Shown piece by piece: positions 14,506 to 22,540 of a stretch of DNA of 36,616 nt. The translations under genes were made by a program, and so were the position numbers. Every line of letters begins with the position of its first letter. Within the stretch, counting starts at the first letter, position 1. Below the pieces are notes generated by a model. It was not told the DNA's origin and made no database searches. It was given only the letters and a program-made list of their open reading frames with translations. Source of the stretch: Candidatus Methylomirabilota bacterium (GTDB taxonomy: Bacteria > Methylomirabilota > Methylomirabilia > Methylomirabilales > 2-02-FULL-66-22); NCBI GenBank assembly GCA_016208645.1, contig JACQXP010000195.1, positions 1 to 36,616 on the forward strand. The letters are read 5' to 3'.

Positions 14506-16394
14506 CACGGCCGCCGTGGCGAGCCTGGCGAAGGGGTGGGCTGCTTATCCTCCAAGCCGAGCCGATAGATCGCGATGGAGCGACCCACGCCCTTGAATTT
14601 AGCATCGCCCACATACTCTAGCAAGACATTTCTTTGGAGCTGCTCGTCGAAAAATTGATGCCCGCCCCCTCCCGCTTCCGCCAGTGGCCGGCAGTCCACC
14701 AGCTTCAACAATTCCTCGACCGTGTCCTGGCTGACGACGATCCCGGTATTGTAGAGGGTCCCGGCCTCGTCCACCCAGACATCGCGCGCCGGCATGCCGG
14801 CCTTCTCCACCGCCGGCGAGGGAGTGCCGATCCAGTCCTCATCATCGAAGCCGGAGGCCTGGGTCTTGCCCGACCCCGAGAGGCGGCCGGCGATGTTCAC
14901 GTTGCGCCCGATGACCGTGTGATCCATGCTGTGGTCGTCCACGATGAAGTGCGCCACCTGGGCGCGCCCCGTGTGGACGCTGATCCCCATCTCGAAGTGC
15001 GTCCGGCCGGCCGCGCGCAGCGCCCGCATCATTTCCTGCAGCGCCAGGGCGGTGCGCAAGGCGTTCAGCTCGTCCTGCCGGGTGAGGCGCGCGGCACCGA
15101 ACGTGATCATCACCCCGTCGCCGGTGAACTTGTCGATCTTCCCGCGGTGCTTCTCGACGATGGAGGCCAGGGGGTCGAAGACCTCGTAGAGGTGGTGGGT
15201 CAGCTCCCGCTCCGAGACCCCGCCCTCCGAGGTGCGGGTGAAGCCCCGCAGGTCGGCAAAGATCACCGTGATCTTGCGGGCCAGGCTCACGACCTGGCTG
15301 TCCGGAAGGAACCGGTACAGGCGTCCCTCCTCGAAGCGCTCTCGGCGCTGGGCTTCCGTGTGCTCCTGGCCGGCGATGGTCACCGCCTGGCGGATCAGGT
15401 CCACCGCCTCGCTGCGCTTGACGGCCTGCAGCAGATCCAGGTAGTCCATGAGCAACTCGCTCCACCCCCTGCGGGCCCCCGCCTCTGCCTTCAGGATCGG
15501 GTTTCCCAGGAGCTTCATCCCCAGGCCGCCGAAATCCGCCAGCAGGTACATCAGGACCCGGCTGTTGAAGAGGATCCGGGTGGCGGACTTCTCGTCGTCG
15601 TACAGCTCGGGACGGATGGATGGAAAGTTCCGCCGGAGCAGCTCCATCAGCCTGACGTCCTTCCGCTGGAGCCCTTCCCGCAGGCGCTCGCGGCAGGCGG
15701 CGTGAATCTCCTTGAATTCGCGCACGCTCACACGAAACCGCTTGTTTTGCTCGACGAGGACCTGGGCGAGGTTCAGGCGGGCCGGGCTGACCTCGGTCAG
15801 AGGCAACTGGTCGTCCATGAGACACTCGATGAGCCGGGTATTGAATCGGGAGCCCAGGTTGGAGCGGAGGCGATCCCCGCGCCGGGTCTTGAACCGGGTC
15901 CAGGACCGGGCGTGGGCATTCCGATAGGATCCCTGCAGCAACGGGTGGATTTGGTACTTGAGATCGATTTTGATCCCGGGCTGGGAGAAGAATTCCTGGA
16001 TGACTTCGGCGGCGTCCTTGGAATGGGCCAGCCAGAACAGGTTCAGCAGACCCAGGCGCCGCTCGCGTTCCAGGATGGTGGTGAGGATGGGGTCGAGGGT
16101 CTCCTCGAAGCGGCTGGCGGGGCTCCCGGTGCCGCCCCAACTCCCGGGGGCCGCCAGGCCGGCGTCCTTGGTCCGCTGGGCCGCCAGCGCCCGATAGGCG
16201 GCGTCCACCAATTCGCGGAAGGCGTTGCGCAGGCTGGGATGCAGCTCGACCAGCAGGCCGTCGCTCTGGCCCGGGACGAGCTGGCCTTCGGGCAGCTCGG
16301 GCAGCGGGCTGCCGAAGAGCTCTTCCAGCTCCTGGACCGTGCCCTCGATGAAGCGCGGCGCCAGATCCGCCCGACTCTCGAAGAACGTCCGCAT
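14505..16394 (-). CDS. class III adenylate/guanylate cyclase with unknown N-terminal region
   Basis: 629 residues. The C-terminal half is a class III cyclase catalytic domain at about 372-615: metal Asp381 (VIFADLRGFT), Lys422 and metal Asp426 (KFTGDGVMITFGA), the purine-specifying Asp491 (MDHTVIG), and Asn500/Arg504 (VNIAGRL). All catalytic positions are filled, so activity is expected, and the Lys/Asp pair favours ATP. The N-terminal 1-350 is soluble, mostly helical, and unlike any sensor I recognise (no PAS, GAF, HAMP or membrane span). A 30-residue insertion (SGFDDEDWIGTPSPAVEKAGMPARDVWVDEAG) follows the Arg504 helix. It runs into the HIT gene without a gap. HU, upstream, ends at its own terminator, so the promoter must lie at about 16395-16440. 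Confidence 0.9.
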   Translation of the reverse strand: MRTFFESRADLAPRFIEGTVQELEELFGSPLPELPEGQLVPGQSDGLLVELHPSLRNAFRELVDAAYRALAAQRTKDAGLAAPGSWGGTGSPASRFEETLDPILTTILERERRLGLLNLFWLAHSKDAAEVIQEFFSQPGIKIDLKYQIHPLLQGSYRNAHARSWTRFKTRRGDRLRSNLGSRFNTRLIECLMDDQLPLTEVSPARLNLAQVLVEQNKRFRVSVREFKEIHAACRERLREGLQRKDVRLMELLRRNFPSIRPELYDDEKSATRILFNSRVLMYLLADFGGLGMKLLGNPILKAEAGARRGWSELLMDYLDLLQAVKRSEAVDLIRQAVTIAGQEHTEAQRRERFEEGRLYRFLPDSQVVSLARKITVIFADLRGFTRTSEGGVSERELTHHLYEVFDPLASIVEKHRGKIDKFTGDGVMITFGAARLTRQDELNALRTALALQEMMRALRAAGRTHFEMGISVHTGRAQVAHFIVDDHSMDHTVIGRNVNIAGRLSGSGKTQASGFDDEDWIGTPSPAVEKAGMPARDVWVDEAGTLYNTGIVVSQDTVEELLKLVDCRPLAEAGGGGHQFFDEQLQRNVLLEYVGDAKFKGVGRSIAIYRLGLEDKQPTPSPGSPRRP

Positions 16395-16439
16395 GGAACC
16401 TCGAGGGAGGGCCGGATGCAGCCGGCCTCCCCGGCAAGG

Positions 16440-16462
16440 AAAAAGCAGGGCAACGCCCTGCT
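16440..16462 (-). terminator. Rho-independent terminator of the HU gene
   Basis: On the minus strand GCAGGGC - GTT - GCCCTGC (perfect 7-bp stem, 3-nt loop) is followed by TTTTTCC. It lies about 27 bases after the HU stop and about 45 bases before the cyclase ATG. Confidence 0.88.
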
Positions 16463-16488
16463 CTTCAGGGTGAAACGCGGGCCCGGGA

Positions 16489-16770
16489 CTAGGAGTCTAC
16501 CAGGGCCTTCAGCTCCTTGCCAGGTTTGAAGTACGGGACGCGCTTGGCCGGGACCTGGACCGGCTTGCCGGTCTGGGGATTCCGACCCTGTCGAGCCCGG
16601 CGCTTCCGGACGCGGAAACTGCCGAAACCCCGGAGTTCGACCTTGGCCTCGTTCTTCGCCGCCAGGGCCTGCGAGATGCTGTCGAAGATAGTATCAATGA
16701 CGACCTCGGTGTCCTTCTTCGTCAGATTGACCTGTGTGGCAACCTTCTCCACGAGATCCGCCTTGGTCAT
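16489..16770 (-). CDS. HU/IHF family DNA-binding protein
   Basis: 93 residues from ATG 16770, chosen because AAGGAGG stands eight bases upstream and because homologues begin MTKADLVEKVA. Features: the dimerising helices (LVEKVATQVNLTKKDTEVVIDTIFDSISQALAAKNEAKVELRGFGSF) and the DNA-embracing arm (RVRKRRARQGRNPQTGKPVQVPAKRVPYFKPGKELKALV). The arm with Pro after GRNPQTGKPV is shared by HU and IHF. The position downstream of rpsA-sppA and the FKPGKEL end fit the IHF-beta-like branch, but the sequence does not separate the two securely. Its own promoter is not obvious; an iterated hairpin lies upstream at 16834-16889. It bends and compacts DNA. Confidence 0.93.
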   Translation of the reverse strand: MTKADLVEKVATQVNLTKKDTEVVIDTIFDSISQALAAKNEAKVELRGFGSFRVRKRRARQGRNPQTGKPVQVPAKRVPYFKPGKELKALVDS

Positions 16771-16833
16771 GGAGTCCACCTCCTTCTGCAACCCATCCGC
16801 ATGCCGCTCAAGACGAAGGACAATGCAAAACTG

Positions 16834-16889
16834 ACAACGGACAACCGACAACCGGTCATCCGCTGACTTGGTCGGTTGTCAGTTGTCGG
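16834..16889. repeat. iterated 7-mer hairpin (GACAAC-type)
   Basis: The left arm is three consecutive 7-mers (GACAACG, GACAACC, GACAACC). The right arm is two facing copies (GGTTGTC, AGTTGTC) plus GG. The arms pair over about 17 bases with two mismatches around a 20-nt loop. It lies between the sppA stop and the HU start; on the minus strand the stem is followed by TTTTGC, so it may end the rpsA-sppA transcript. Confidence 0.65.
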
Positions 16890-16921
16890 TTTTCCATTTG
16901 AAAATCCGCCGCGACGGCGGG

Positions 16922-17803
16922 TCATTGCCAGAGATACTGGATGGCGATCGTCGCTGAAGTCCCGCCCGCAGGCAGGACGGGTCCGAGGCCTTCGGTCACC
17001 AGGTCCCAGAGCGAGAAACGGCGTCGGCGCTCCTGGATCACCTTCGGGCGGCCGGCGATCCCCACCAGCTTCCCGGCGCGTACGATGGCGTCAGGGAGGT
17101 CGCCCAGCTCATCCACCAGGCCCAGCCCGAGGGCCTGCCGCCCGCTGAAGATCCGACCGTCCGCCAGGGGCTCCACCCGGCCCCGATCCAACCGGCGGCC
17201 CGTGGCCACCGCCTCGATGAACTGCCCGTGGACGTCGTCCATCACGCCCTGGAGGATCTGTCGCTCTGTCTCGGTCAGGTCCCGGGTGATGGAACCGAGA
17301 TCCTTGTTCTCCCCCGCCTTGATGACCGTGGTCTTGATCCCGACCTTCTGGAGCAGCCCGCCGATATTCGGGATTTGCAGGATGACCCCGATGCTCCCCG
17401 TGATGCTGCCCGGATTGGCGACGATGCGATCCGAGGCGGCGGCGATGTAGTAGCCGCCCGACGCGGCCACGCTCCCGAGCGACGCCACCACCGGCTTCCC
17501 CGTCTCCCGGCGGAACTTCAGGACCTCCTGGTAGATCTCCTGCGAGGGTGCCACGGCCCCGCCCGGGCTGTTGATGCGGAGGACCACTGCCTTCACGCTG
17601 GGCAGATCCCGGTAGCGAGTGAGCTGCTCGATCACCTCCCGCGGGTCCGTGATCACCCCCTCGATGGGGATGACCGCCACGCGGTCCCCGCCGAAGGGCA
17701 AGCGCGGCCCGAGGAACACCGCGGCCAGGCCCACCGCGACCAGGAACACGATGAGCCCGATGAGCAGCCCGACCGCCAGCCGCCGCCCACTCCTTCCGGC
17801 CAC
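16922..17803 (-). CDS. sppA: signal peptide peptidase SppA (short form)
   Basis: 293 residues. The start is GTG 17803 with GGAGGAG about eight bases upstream; an apparent extension to 18664 is only a shadow of rpsA. One N-terminal membrane span at about 9-32 (LAVGLLIGLIVFLVAVGLAAVFL) is followed by the ClpP-crotonase-like S49 domain. The nucleophile Ser115 is in GSVAASGGYYIAAASD and the general base Lys167 in AGENKDLGS; also present are SPGGAV and SITGSIGV. SppA cleaves leftover signal peptides in the membrane. The length fits the single-domain form that assembles as an octamer. Its start lies 5 bases after the rpsA stop, so both belong to one operon. Confidence 0.93.
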   Translation of the reverse strand: MAGRSGRRLAVGLLIGLIVFLVAVGLAAVFLGPRLPFGGDRVAVIPIEGVITDPREVIEQLTRYRDLPSVKAVVLRINSPGGAVAPSQEIYQEVLKFRRETGKPVVASLGSVAASGGYYIAAASDRIVANPGSITGSIGVILQIPNIGGLLQKVGIKTTVIKAGENKDLGSITRDLTETERQILQGVMDDVHGQFIEAVATGRRLDRGRVEPLADGRIFSGRQALGLGLVDELGDLPDAIVRAGKLVGIAGRPKVIQERRRRFSLWDLVTEGLGPVLPAGGTSATIAIQYLWQ

Positions 17804-17808
17804 GCTGC

Positions 17809-19521
17809 TTACTCCTCCGCGCCCTCCCGCCGGCGCTTCTTCCGCCCGCGGGTCCCGTCCTCCTCGCCCGCAACGTCGCCCTGGGTTTCCAGGATGGCGC
17901 GCAGGCTGAGGCCGATCTTCCGCTCCTCGGGATCCAATTTGATCACCTTGAGGGTGAGCTCCTGCCCCACCTGGACCACGTCCTCGGGCTTGTTGACGCG
18001 ATCGTGGGAGAGCTCGGACACGTGCAGGAGTCCCTCCACGCCGTCTTCCAACTCCACGAAGGCGCCGAAGTCGGTCGTCCGGACCACCTTGCCCTTCACA
18101 TCCATGCCCACCCGGTATTTCTCCGGCACGGCCGCCTGCCAGGGGTCCTGCTGGATCTGCTTGAGCCCCAAGGAGATCCGATGGTTGGCCTTGTCCACGT
18201 GCAGGACGATGGCCTCCACCTTCTCGCCCTTCTTCAGGATCTCGGAGGGGTGGCGCACCCGCTTGGTCCAGGACATGTCGGAAATGTGGATGAGGCCGTC
18301 GATCCCCTCCTCCAGCTCGAGGAACGCGCCGAAATCGGCCAGGTTCCGGACCCGGCCCTCCACCCGGGTGCCGACCGGGTAGCGCTCCTCGATGAAGTTC
18401 CAGGGGTTGGGTTCGGCCTGGCGCATGCCCAGGGAGATGCGCTTGTTCGCCCGGTCCACGTCCAGGACCACGACCTCGACGGAATCCCCGATGGCCACCA
18501 CCTTGGAGGGATGCTTGACCCGTTGCGTCCACGACATCTCGGAGATGTGCACCAGGCCCTCGATCCCCTCCTCCAGCTCGACGAAGGCGCCGTAGTCGGT
18601 GAGGCTGACCACCTTCCCCTTGAGCTTGACGCCCACGGGGTACTTCTGCTCCACGGCCTCCCACGGATCGGGCAGCCGCTGCTTGTAGCCCAGCGACACC
18701 CGCTCGTTGGACCGGTCGAACTTTAGGACGACGACCTCCACCTCGTCCCCGACTTGGAAGAGCTCCGAGGGGTGGCCCACACGTCCCCAGGACATGTCGG
18801 TGATGTGCAACAGGCCGTCCAGCCCGCCCAGGTCCACGAAGGCGCCGTACTCGGTGATGTTCTTGACTTTCCCCTTGATCCGCTTGCCGTCCGTGAGGCC
18901 GGCCAGCGTCGCCTCCTTGAGATGTTTCCGCTCTTCCTCCAGGAGTTCGCGGCGGGACAGGACGATGTTGCCCCGCTTCTGGTTCAGCTTGATGATCTTC
19001 ATCGGAAAGGACTTCCCGATGAGCTTGTCCAGGTCCCGGACCGGCCGCAGGTCCACCTGGGAGCCGGGCAGGAAGGCCCGGACCCCGATGTCCACGATCA
19101 GCCCGCCCTTGGTCCGCCCCAGGATCATGCCGGCGATGGCCCCGCCCTTGTCGTACACCCGGGACAGCTCGTCCCAGATCTTGATCTTCTCCGCCTTCTC
19201 GCGCGAGAGGACGATGAGGCCCTCGCTGTCCTCCTTCTGCTCGAGGTAGACGTCCACCACGTCGCCCACCTTGATCGTGACCTCGCCCGACGGTGTCCGG
19301 AACTCCCGCAGCGGGATCAGCCCCTCGGACTTGTAGCCGATGTCCACGAGGACGGCATCCTCGATGATCTCCAGGATGGTCCCCTTGACGATGTCCCCCT
19401 CGACGATGTCCCGGACGCTCCGCTCGTAGATCTCCCGCATCTCGGCCGAGGGGCCCGAACTCTCCGCCTCATCGGGATCTGTGGAAAACGGGACTTCCGA
19501 TTGCACCGGCTGTGATGTCAT
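17809..19521 (-). CDS. rpsA: 30S ribosomal protein S1
   Basis: 570 residues from ATG 19521 (MTSQPVQSEVPFSTDPDEAESSGPSAEMREIYERSVRDIVEGDIVKGTI). An in-frame extension to 19572 is less likely because AGGAGG lies between the two. Six S1 (OB-fold) repeats follow one another. The last four are nearly alike, with the signature 'G..VKGKV..ITDYGAFVELEEGIEGLVHISEMSW...VKHPSKVV..GD.VEV.VLDVD...KRISLG'. S1 binds mRNA leaders and helps ribosome docking; the first two repeats anchor it to the ribosome. The C-terminal tail is acidic then strongly basic (GRKKRRREG). The cmk-plsC-rpsA-sppA context is the common one. Confidence 0.96.
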   Translation of the reverse strand: MTSQPVQSEVPFSTDPDEAESSGPSAEMREIYERSVRDIVEGDIVKGTILEIIEDAVLVDIGYKSEGLIPLREFRTPSGEVTIKVGDVVDVYLEQKEDSEGLIVLSREKAEKIKIWDELSRVYDKGGAIAGMILGRTKGGLIVDIGVRAFLPGSQVDLRPVRDLDKLIGKSFPMKIIKLNQKRGNIVLSRRELLEEERKHLKEATLAGLTDGKRIKGKVKNITEYGAFVDLGGLDGLLHITDMSWGRVGHPSELFQVGDEVEVVVLKFDRSNERVSLGYKQRLPDPWEAVEQKYPVGVKLKGKVVSLTDYGAFVELEEGIEGLVHISEMSWTQRVKHPSKVVAIGDSVEVVVLDVDRANKRISLGMRQAEPNPWNFIEERYPVGTRVEGRVRNLADFGAFLELEEGIDGLIHISDMSWTKRVRHPSEILKKGEKVEAIVLHVDKANHRISLGLKQIQQDPWQAAVPEKYRVGMDVKGKVVRTTDFGAFVELEDGVEGLLHVSELSHDRVNKPEDVVQVGQELTLKVIKLDPEERKIGLSLRAILETQGDVAGEEDGTRGRKKRRREGAEE

Positions 19522-19572
19522 GCGAACCCATACCTCCTGCACGCGGCTGTGAATTTGGAACGGCTGCCCCAC

Positions 19573-19589
19573 CCTCCCCCAGGGGGAGG
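19573..19589. other. small hairpin CCTCCCC-CAG-GGGGAGG
   Basis: A perfect 7-bp stem closes on CAG, between the plsC stop and the rpsA start, so it would be in the rpsA leader. Its core resembles CCCCCT-CAG-AGGGGG inside the element at 21070-21175, which suggests a shared mobile or repeated hairpin. Confidence 0.5.
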
Positions 19590-19622
19590 CTGGCTCAGGC
19601 GTAGCGAGACGACCATGCCGTC

Positions 19623-20252
19623 TCAGCGCGAAACGGGAATTGGCTGCTCCGTGGATGGGCGGAGCGCGGCAATCGCCTCCATGAGCTGACGGCCGAAGGT
19701 CTCGACAGCCTCGCGGTCCGCCCGCGCGCCTCCGGCGAATCGAAGCGGCGGACCGAACCGGACCCGCAACGGCACGCGGCGAAGCCGCCGGCCCCCCCGG
19801 GGGAGGACCTGCTCTGCCCCCCAGTGAAACACCGGGACCACCGGCACCCCGGAACGGGCAGCCACCACGGCGATCCCGGCCTTGGCAGGTCCCAGGGTCC
19901 GGCCGTCCCCCCGGGTGCCTTCGGGAAACATCAGGACCACCTGCCCGTGTGCCAGCAGGGCGAGCGTGCGCTTCAGTGTGGAGGGGTCAACGCGCTCCCG
20001 CGTGACGGGGTAGGCCTGAAGTCCGCGAAGAATCCACCCCACCAGGGGGTTTCGAAACAGCTCCTTCTTGGCCATGAAGTGGGCCCGGCGGCGGATCGAG
20101 ATCCCGACCAGCACCGGGTCCACGTAACTCACGTGGTTGGGTGCCAGGATCGCCGGCCCGGCCTGGGGAACATGCTCCAGCCCCTCGACCTGTAGCGCGA
20201 AAAAGGCGAGGGCGATCCAGCGGCTCAGCCAATACCCGATCGCGTAGATCAT
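19623..20252 (-). CDS. plsC: 1-acyl-sn-glycerol-3-phosphate acyltransferase
   Basis: 209 residues. Acyltransferase block I is NHVSYVDP (the HX4D catalytic pair), block II is in the region RAHFMAKKELFRNPLVGWILRGLQAYPVTRERVD, block III is FPEGTRGDGRTLGPAKAGIAVVAARSGVPVVPV. An N-terminal hydrophobic stretch (LSRWIALAFFALQVEGLE) associates with the membrane. It transfers the second acyl chain to lysophosphatidic acid, making phosphatidic acid. It lies between cmk and rpsA, a frequent position in many bacterial phyla; the coupling is probably just operonic. The start ATG has only a weak ribosome site, so translation may depend on neighbours. Confidence 0.92.
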   Translation of the reverse strand: MIYAIGYWLSRWIALAFFALQVEGLEHVPQAGPAILAPNHVSYVDPVLVGISIRRRAHFMAKKELFRNPLVGWILRGLQAYPVTRERVDPSTLKRTLALLAHGQVVLMFPEGTRGDGRTLGPAKAGIAVVAARSGVPVVPVFHWGAEQVLPRGGRRLRRVPLRVRFGPPLRFAGGARADREAVETFGRQLMEAIAALRPSTEQPIPVSR

Positions 20253-20348
20253 CCCGTGCGGTCACCCCACGGAGCGCCGCGACGGAGCGTGATGATACAC
20301 AGGCACTCCCACCGAGGCAAGGAAAAAATTCCCTATCTCCAAAGAAAT

Positions 20349-21044
20349 TCAGGAGTTATCCGGTTTCAGGACATGCTGGACCGCCCCCAGCATGGCCCGC
20401 AGGACCCCGTCGGCGTCCAGGGCGGTCGAATCGATCCGGATGGCGTCGGCGGCGACGGTGAGCGGGGAGCTCTCACGGCCCCGATCGCGCTCGTCCCGGC
20501 GGGCCACCTCGGCCCGCACCGCCTCGAGCTCGACCGGGGTTCCCACCCGCCGCAGATCTTCGAGGCGGCGCGCTGCCCGCACCGTCAGGTCGGCGTCCAG
20601 ATAGAATTTCAGATCGGCCTCGGGAAAGACCACGGTCCCGATGTCCCGGCCGTCCATGACGATGCCGCCCTCCTTCGCCATGGCCCGCTGGAGCGCCACC
20701 AGACGCCTGCGGATCTCGGGAAGGGTGGACACCACGGAAGACGCCTCGTCCATCTCCGGCGTCCGCAGGGCGGCCGTGACGTCCTGGCCGTCCACCAGCA
20801 CCCGGGGCCCCTCCGGAGCCGCCACCACCCGGATGTCCGTGGCGAGGGATAGACCCGCCAGGCGCTCCCGATCGTGGAGGCCCACGCCGGCGTGAATCGC
20901 CTTCCAGCCCATGGCCCGGTACATCGCGCCGCTGTCAATATAGATGTAGTCGAGGGCCTTGGCGAGGCGACGCGCGGCCGTGCTCTTGCCCGCGCCGACG
21001 GGGCCGTCTATGGCGATCACCAGACGCCGCTTCCGCTCATCCAT
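20349..21044 (-). CDS. cmk: cytidylate kinase
   Basis: 231 residues from ATG 21044 (MDERKRRLVIAIDGPVGAGKST). ATG 21068 would add MVGWLLLA, which lies next to a repeat and looks non-native. The P-loop is at about 13-21, followed by LDYIYIDSGAMYRAMGW, then the CMP-specific insert, MDGRDIGTVVFPEADLKFYLDADL, RAARRLEDLRR, and VARRDERDRGRESSPLTVAADAIRIDST. These are the complete Cmk motifs. It phosphorylates CMP and dCMP using ATP. The repeat element 21070-21175 separates it from aroA, so it could be made from a separate message or by read-through. Confidence 0.95.
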   Translation of the reverse strand: MDERKRRLVIAIDGPVGAGKSTAARRLAKALDYIYIDSGAMYRAMGWKAIHAGVGLHDRERLAGLSLATDIRVVAAPEGPRVLVDGQDVTAALRTPEMDEASSVVSTLPEIRRRLVALQRAMAKEGGIVMDGRDIGTVVFPEADLKFYLDADLTVRAARRLEDLRRVGTPVELEAVRAEVARRDERDRGRESSPLTVAADAIRIDSTALDADGVLRAMLGAVQHVLKPDNS

Positions 21045-21069
21045 CGCGAGTAGAAGCCACCCAACCATT

Positions 21070-21175
21070 TCACCGCAGATTCCGCAGACCCCCCTCCCCC
21101 TCCCTCCCCCTCAGAGGGGGTAGGGCTCGGGTGGTGGTGAAATCTGCACAGTCTGCGTACTCTGCGGATCCCTTT
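21070..21175. repeat. iterated 9-mer element with inner C-rich hairpin
   Basis: The left part has two 9-mers (CCGCAGATT, CCGCAGACC). The right part has three facing 9-mers (TCTGCACAG, TCTGCGTAC, TCTGCGGAT). TTTCACC (from 21069) and GGTGAAA (21136-21142) also pair. Between them sits CCCCCT-CAG-AGGGGG. The element fills the whole gap between the aroA stop and the cmk start, and the last residues before the aroA stop read into it. Confidence 0.6.
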
Positions 21176-22515
21176 CAGTCTCCGACTTCGCGGATGCCGC
21201 AATCGGGGGCCACCTCCAGGAGGAGGCGCGCAAAACCCGGGAACGAGGTCTCGACGCAGGCGACGTCCTGGATCCGGGTTTCCCCTTCCGCGAAGAGACC
21301 CGCCACGGCCAGGCTCATGGCCATGCGGTGATCCCCGCGACTGGAGACGAGGGTGCCGCGTGGCCGCCGGCCCCCCAGGATGCGCAGGCGGTCCCGCTCC
21401 TCGCTGACCTGCACCCCCAACTTGGCCAGCTCCCCGGCCAGGGCGGACAGCCGGTCCACCTCCTTGACGCGAAGTTCGGCCGCCCCCGAGATGACGGTCT
21501 CCCCCTCGGCGAGGGCGGCGGCCACCGCCAGGGCCGGAATCTCATCCAGGAGCCGCGGGATCAGATCGGACTCGATCGCCGTCCCCCGGAGATGCGCACC
21601 CCGCACGTGGATGTCGGCCACCGGCTCGCCCGCCTCGTTCCGCTGGCGCGCCTGGGTGATCGTCGCCCCCATGGCGGCCAGCACCTCCAGGGCGCCGGCG
21701 CGCGTCGGATTCACCCCGACATCCCGGATGAGCAGCTCGGCCCCGGGCCGGGCCGCCGCGGCCACCACGAAGAAGGCGGCCGAGGACAGGTCTCCCGGGA
21801 TGGAGAGGCTGGCCGCGGCCAGGCGTGCCTTCCCGGGAACGCTGACGGTAGTTCCCCGCCGCTGCGGGACGACGCCGAAGGCCGTGAGCATCCGCTCGGT
21901 GTGGTCCCGGGAGAGCATCGGCTCCGTCACGCTGGTCTCACCCAGAGCCTGGAGGCCGGCCAGGAGAATGGCCGATTTGACCTGGGCGCTGGCCACGGGG
22001 GTCTTCCAGGCAATGCCGGACAGCTCCGCTCCCCGGATGGCCAGCGGCGGATACCGGCCGGCCTCGCGCCCCAGGAGCGTCGCGCCCATGGCCGCCAGCG
22101 GCTCCACCACCCGGCGCATGGGACGGCGCCGCAGCGAGGCGTCGCCGGTGAGAATGCTGAAGAACGGCCGTCCCGCCAGGAGACCCGCCAGAAGACGAAG
22201 GCTCGTCCCGGAATTCCCGGCATCCAGGATCGTCTCGGGTTCGCGCAGGGCGTCCGGTCCCCGGCCCACGATCCGCACGCACCCGTCGGGCGCCTCCAGG
22301 ATCTCCGCTCCCAGGGCCCGCAGGGCATGCAGGGTCGCCAGACAGTCCTGGCTCCGCAGGAACCCGCGGATCTCCGTTGTCCCGTGCGCCATGGCCCCGA
22401 GCAGGAGGCTGCGGTGCGAGATGGACTTGTCGCCCGGCACGCCGATGGCGCCCTCGAGCCGGTCGGCCGCATGCAGGACCCAGGATCGCATCGCCTCTGG
22501 TTCAGCCTTCGTCAT
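21175..22515 (-). CDS. aroA: 3-phosphoshikimate 1-carboxyvinyltransferase (EPSP synthase)
   Basis: 446 residues. Signatures: GDKSISHRSLLLGAMAHGTTEIRGFL, the phosphoenolpyruvate loop LDAGNSGTSLRLLAGLLA, RPMRRVVEPLAAMGA, VASAQVKSAILLAGLQA, SRDHTERML, and SSRGDHRMAMSLAVAGL. The central loop carries SGTS where many sensitive EPSP synthases have NAGTA/SGTA-type sequence; that region is the one that governs glyphosate sensitivity. It condenses shikimate-3-phosphate with PEP. Its start ATG overlaps the miaA stop by 4 bp. The first eight codons (MTKAEPEA) derive from the iterated 7-mer; the native start may be ATG 22491. Confidence 0.95.
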   Translation of the reverse strand: MTKAEPEAMRSWVLHAADRLEGAIGVPGDKSISHRSLLLGAMAHGTTEIRGFLRSQDCLATLHALRALGAEILEAPDGCVRIVGRGPDALREPETILDAGNSGTSLRLLAGLLAGRPFFSILTGDASLRRRPMRRVVEPLAAMGATLLGREAGRYPPLAIRGAELSGIAWKTPVASAQVKSAILLAGLQALGETSVTEPMLSRDHTERMLTAFGVVPQRRGTTVSVPGKARLAAASLSIPGDLSSAAFFVVAAAARPGAELLIRDVGVNPTRAGALEVLAAMGATITQARQRNEAGEPVADIHVRGAHLRGTAIESDLIPRLLDEIPALAVAAALAEGETVISGAAELRVKEVDRLSALAGELAKLGVQVSEERDRLRILGGRRPRGTLVSSRGDHRMAMSLAVAGLFAEGETRIQDVACVETSFPGFARLLLEVAPDCGIREVGD

Positions 22516-22540
22516 TCGACATTCGTCATTCGATATTTCG
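22508..22540. repeat. iterated 7-mer (TTCGTCA/TTCGACA) overlapping miaA end and aroA start
   Basis: Four consecutive 7-mers TTCGTCA, TTCGACA, TTCGTCA, TTCGATA, then TTTCG. They are translated as the tail of MiaA (KYRMTNVE) and the head of AroA (MTK), so a non-coding-type repeat has been absorbed into both ends of the two proteins. It is single-armed. Confidence 0.7.

Noticed and set aside
16922..18664. 580-residue frame joining sppA to an upstream 287-residue segment
   Set aside because: The upstream part is a shadow of rpsA. The GTG at 17803 has a strong ribosome site and homologous start.
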